Assembly (NCBI GenBank): GCA_913045315.1
Contig: CAJWQJ010000005.1
Coordinates: forward strand, 34,019 to 98,018
Source of the DNA: an uncultured Chloroflexota bacterium
GTDB taxonomy: Bacteria > Chloroflexota > Dehalococcoidia > Lucifugimonadales > UBA1127
Direction: 5' to 3'
DNA length: 64,000 nucleotides
How positions within the stretch are numbered: position 1 is the stretch's first letter; every line of letters begins with the position of its first letter. Positions 62,946 to 64,000 of this stretch are shown in pieces. Made by a program: the position numbers and the translations under genes. The notes under the pieces were generated by a model. That model did no database searches. It was not told where the DNA came from and saw only the letters and a list, made by a program, of their open reading frames with translations.

Positions 62946-63230
62946 TTCGGTATTCACATCCCAATGTGATGCCATCACGCTGGATGCGTTACAAAGACGT
63001 AGTGTCATTTCCAAGCCCAGCACGTCGCCGCCTTGTCCTTCTAAACCTTGACCAGAAACACAGGCACCAAGTGTCACATGACTGTTTGAAAGGTTTGGAC
63101 TTTCTTTGTTGATCATACTCGGCGTAAGTAGTCTTGTTACATCACCATCACGTATGGGGACACCTCGTCCGTCTGACACCACCAAACCCGAATTTTCATA
63201 GGGATTCGACATTGGCCTGAAAAATCCGTG
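62945..63230 (-). other. CHAT-domain (caspase-like) fragment fused in frame to the argS tail
   Basis: HGFFRPMSNPYENSGLVVSDGRG...LLTPSMI...HVTLGACVSGQGLEGQGGDVLGLEMTLRLCNASSVMASHWDVNTEMM; His at ~63230, Cys at ~63062. Confidence 0.65.
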
Positions 63231-63246
63231 AGCTTGGATAGGCTCA

Positions 63247-64000
63247 ATGATCCAAGTTTTTGTCACCAAAGAGAGAATGCAAAAATCCATGGGAAAAACT
63301 GGACCCAAAAGTGTCGCATTGGGCACTTTCTTTGGCTTTATTTCCAGTTCCTGTTCCTTCGCAGCTTTATCTACAACGCGTGCTCTATTTGTAAAAGGTG
63401 CAGGCTTAATCCCTTCGCTTGCTTTCATGTTGGCGTCCACCAATTTGGTGGTGGAATTAGGCATAATCATTTCTATTTTTCTTGGGTGGCAGTTTGTTGT
63501 AGGAGAATATGTCGGTGGTATTCTACTTATCCTAGCCGTTTGGCTGTTGGTCAAACTGACGTGTAAAAAAGAGTTTGAGGAAAAATCGCGAGAGCATGCA
63601 AAAAAAGCAGAAGGTGGCGATAACCAAGCGAGTAGCAAGGAAAAAAGCTGGAAAGATAAAATAGCGAGTAAAGCGGGATGGCACCAAGTTGCTAGCCGCT
63701 ACACGATGGAATGGAAGATGGTATGGAAAGATGTGACCATTGGGTTTACGGTCGCCGGTATCATCGCGGTATTTGTCCCCACTGAATTTTTTCAATCACT
63801 TTTCATCGGAGCCGGGCAAGAATCGAACTCCTTTTTGCAGATTCTTGCACAAACCATCGTTGGCCCCGTTGCGGCCTTTTTTACTTTTATCGGCTCCATG
63901 GGTAACATTCCGCTAGCGGCCGTGTTATTCGGGCAGGGGGTAAGTTTCGCTGGAGTAATGGCGTTTATCTTTAGTGATCTGGTGGTATTTCCAGTGTTGC
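63247..64000 (+). CDS. Integral membrane permease (DUF318/YraQ-like), truncated at window end and apparently at its 5' end
   Basis: Open frame to base 64000: MIQVFVTKERMQKSMGKTGPKSVALGTFFGFISSSCSFAALSTTRALFVKGAGLIPSLAFMLASTNLVVELGIIISIFLGWQFVVGEYVGG...FFTFIGSMGNIPLAAVLFGQGVSFAGVMAFIFSDLVVFPVL; absent from the ORF track because no stop codon falls in the window. Confidence 0.8.
   Translation, partial: MIQVFVTKERMQKSMGKTGPKSVALGTFFGFISSSCSFAALSTTRALFVKGAGLIPSLAFMLASTNLVVELGIIISIFLGWQFVVGEYVGGILLILAVWLLVKLTCKKEFEEKSREHAKKAEGGDNQASSKEKSWKDKIASKAGWHQVASRYTMEWKMVWKDVTIGFTVAGIIAVFVPTEFFQSLFIGAGQESNSFLQILAQTIVGPVAAFFTFIGSMGNIPLAAVLFGQGVSFAGVMAFIFSDLVVFPVL

Noticed and set aside
62787-63638. Track ORF of 283 aa read as one novel protein
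   Set aside because: Its N-terminal 135 aa are antisense to a convincing permease gene and the rest is a CHAT/ArgS composite, so it is reported as mosaic parts instead.

Overview
The window is a low-GC bacterial chromosome segment with almost entirely housekeeping content. Gene content suggests a marine Chloroflexota (SAR202-like) lineage, but that is inference only. From left to right it holds: a ThiXY-like ABC transporter; a translation operon on the minus strand (tRNA-Thr, tRNA-Tyr, tRNA-Thr, tuf, rpmG, secE, nusG, rplK, rplA, rplJ, rplL); an SDR and an RNase II-like gene; a geranylgeranyl-reductase-like gene and two polyprenyl-phosphate-type GT2s; LysR and etfAB; a putative metalloprotease with a PAP2 phosphatase; an SCO1664-like/PAC2 pair; galU; a large SRP RNA; rsmA-ispE; aspS-tig-clpP-clpX; nadE; gltBD with two glutamine synthetases; hemW and ychF; a kinase-like/PQQ-repeat protein; holA, def, cca, secDF, lipB, apt and queF; two CoA-transferases; DppBC-type permeases; a decayed K+ channel; an amidase; and tRNA-Arg next to an argS tail. 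I see no CRISPR array, prophage, transposase or complete defence island. The strongest anomalies are: (1) the last ~1.06 kb, where the argS C-terminus is fused in frame to a CHAT-protease fragment that abuts an oppositely oriented, 5'-truncated, GC-richer permease gene, which looks like a chimeric join or recent illegitimate insertion; (2) a predicted pseudokinase (HRD->HGN, DFG Asp->Gly) fused to a zinc ribbon, a TM segment and a PQQ propeller; (3) a K+ channel pseudogene with three separate lesions; (4) two tandem glutamine synthetases that both lack the adenylylation Tyr, flanked by long perfect palindromes; (5) a tuf/rplL operon without glyT and without rpoBC next to it. No database search was possible, so all family calls come from motif recognition.
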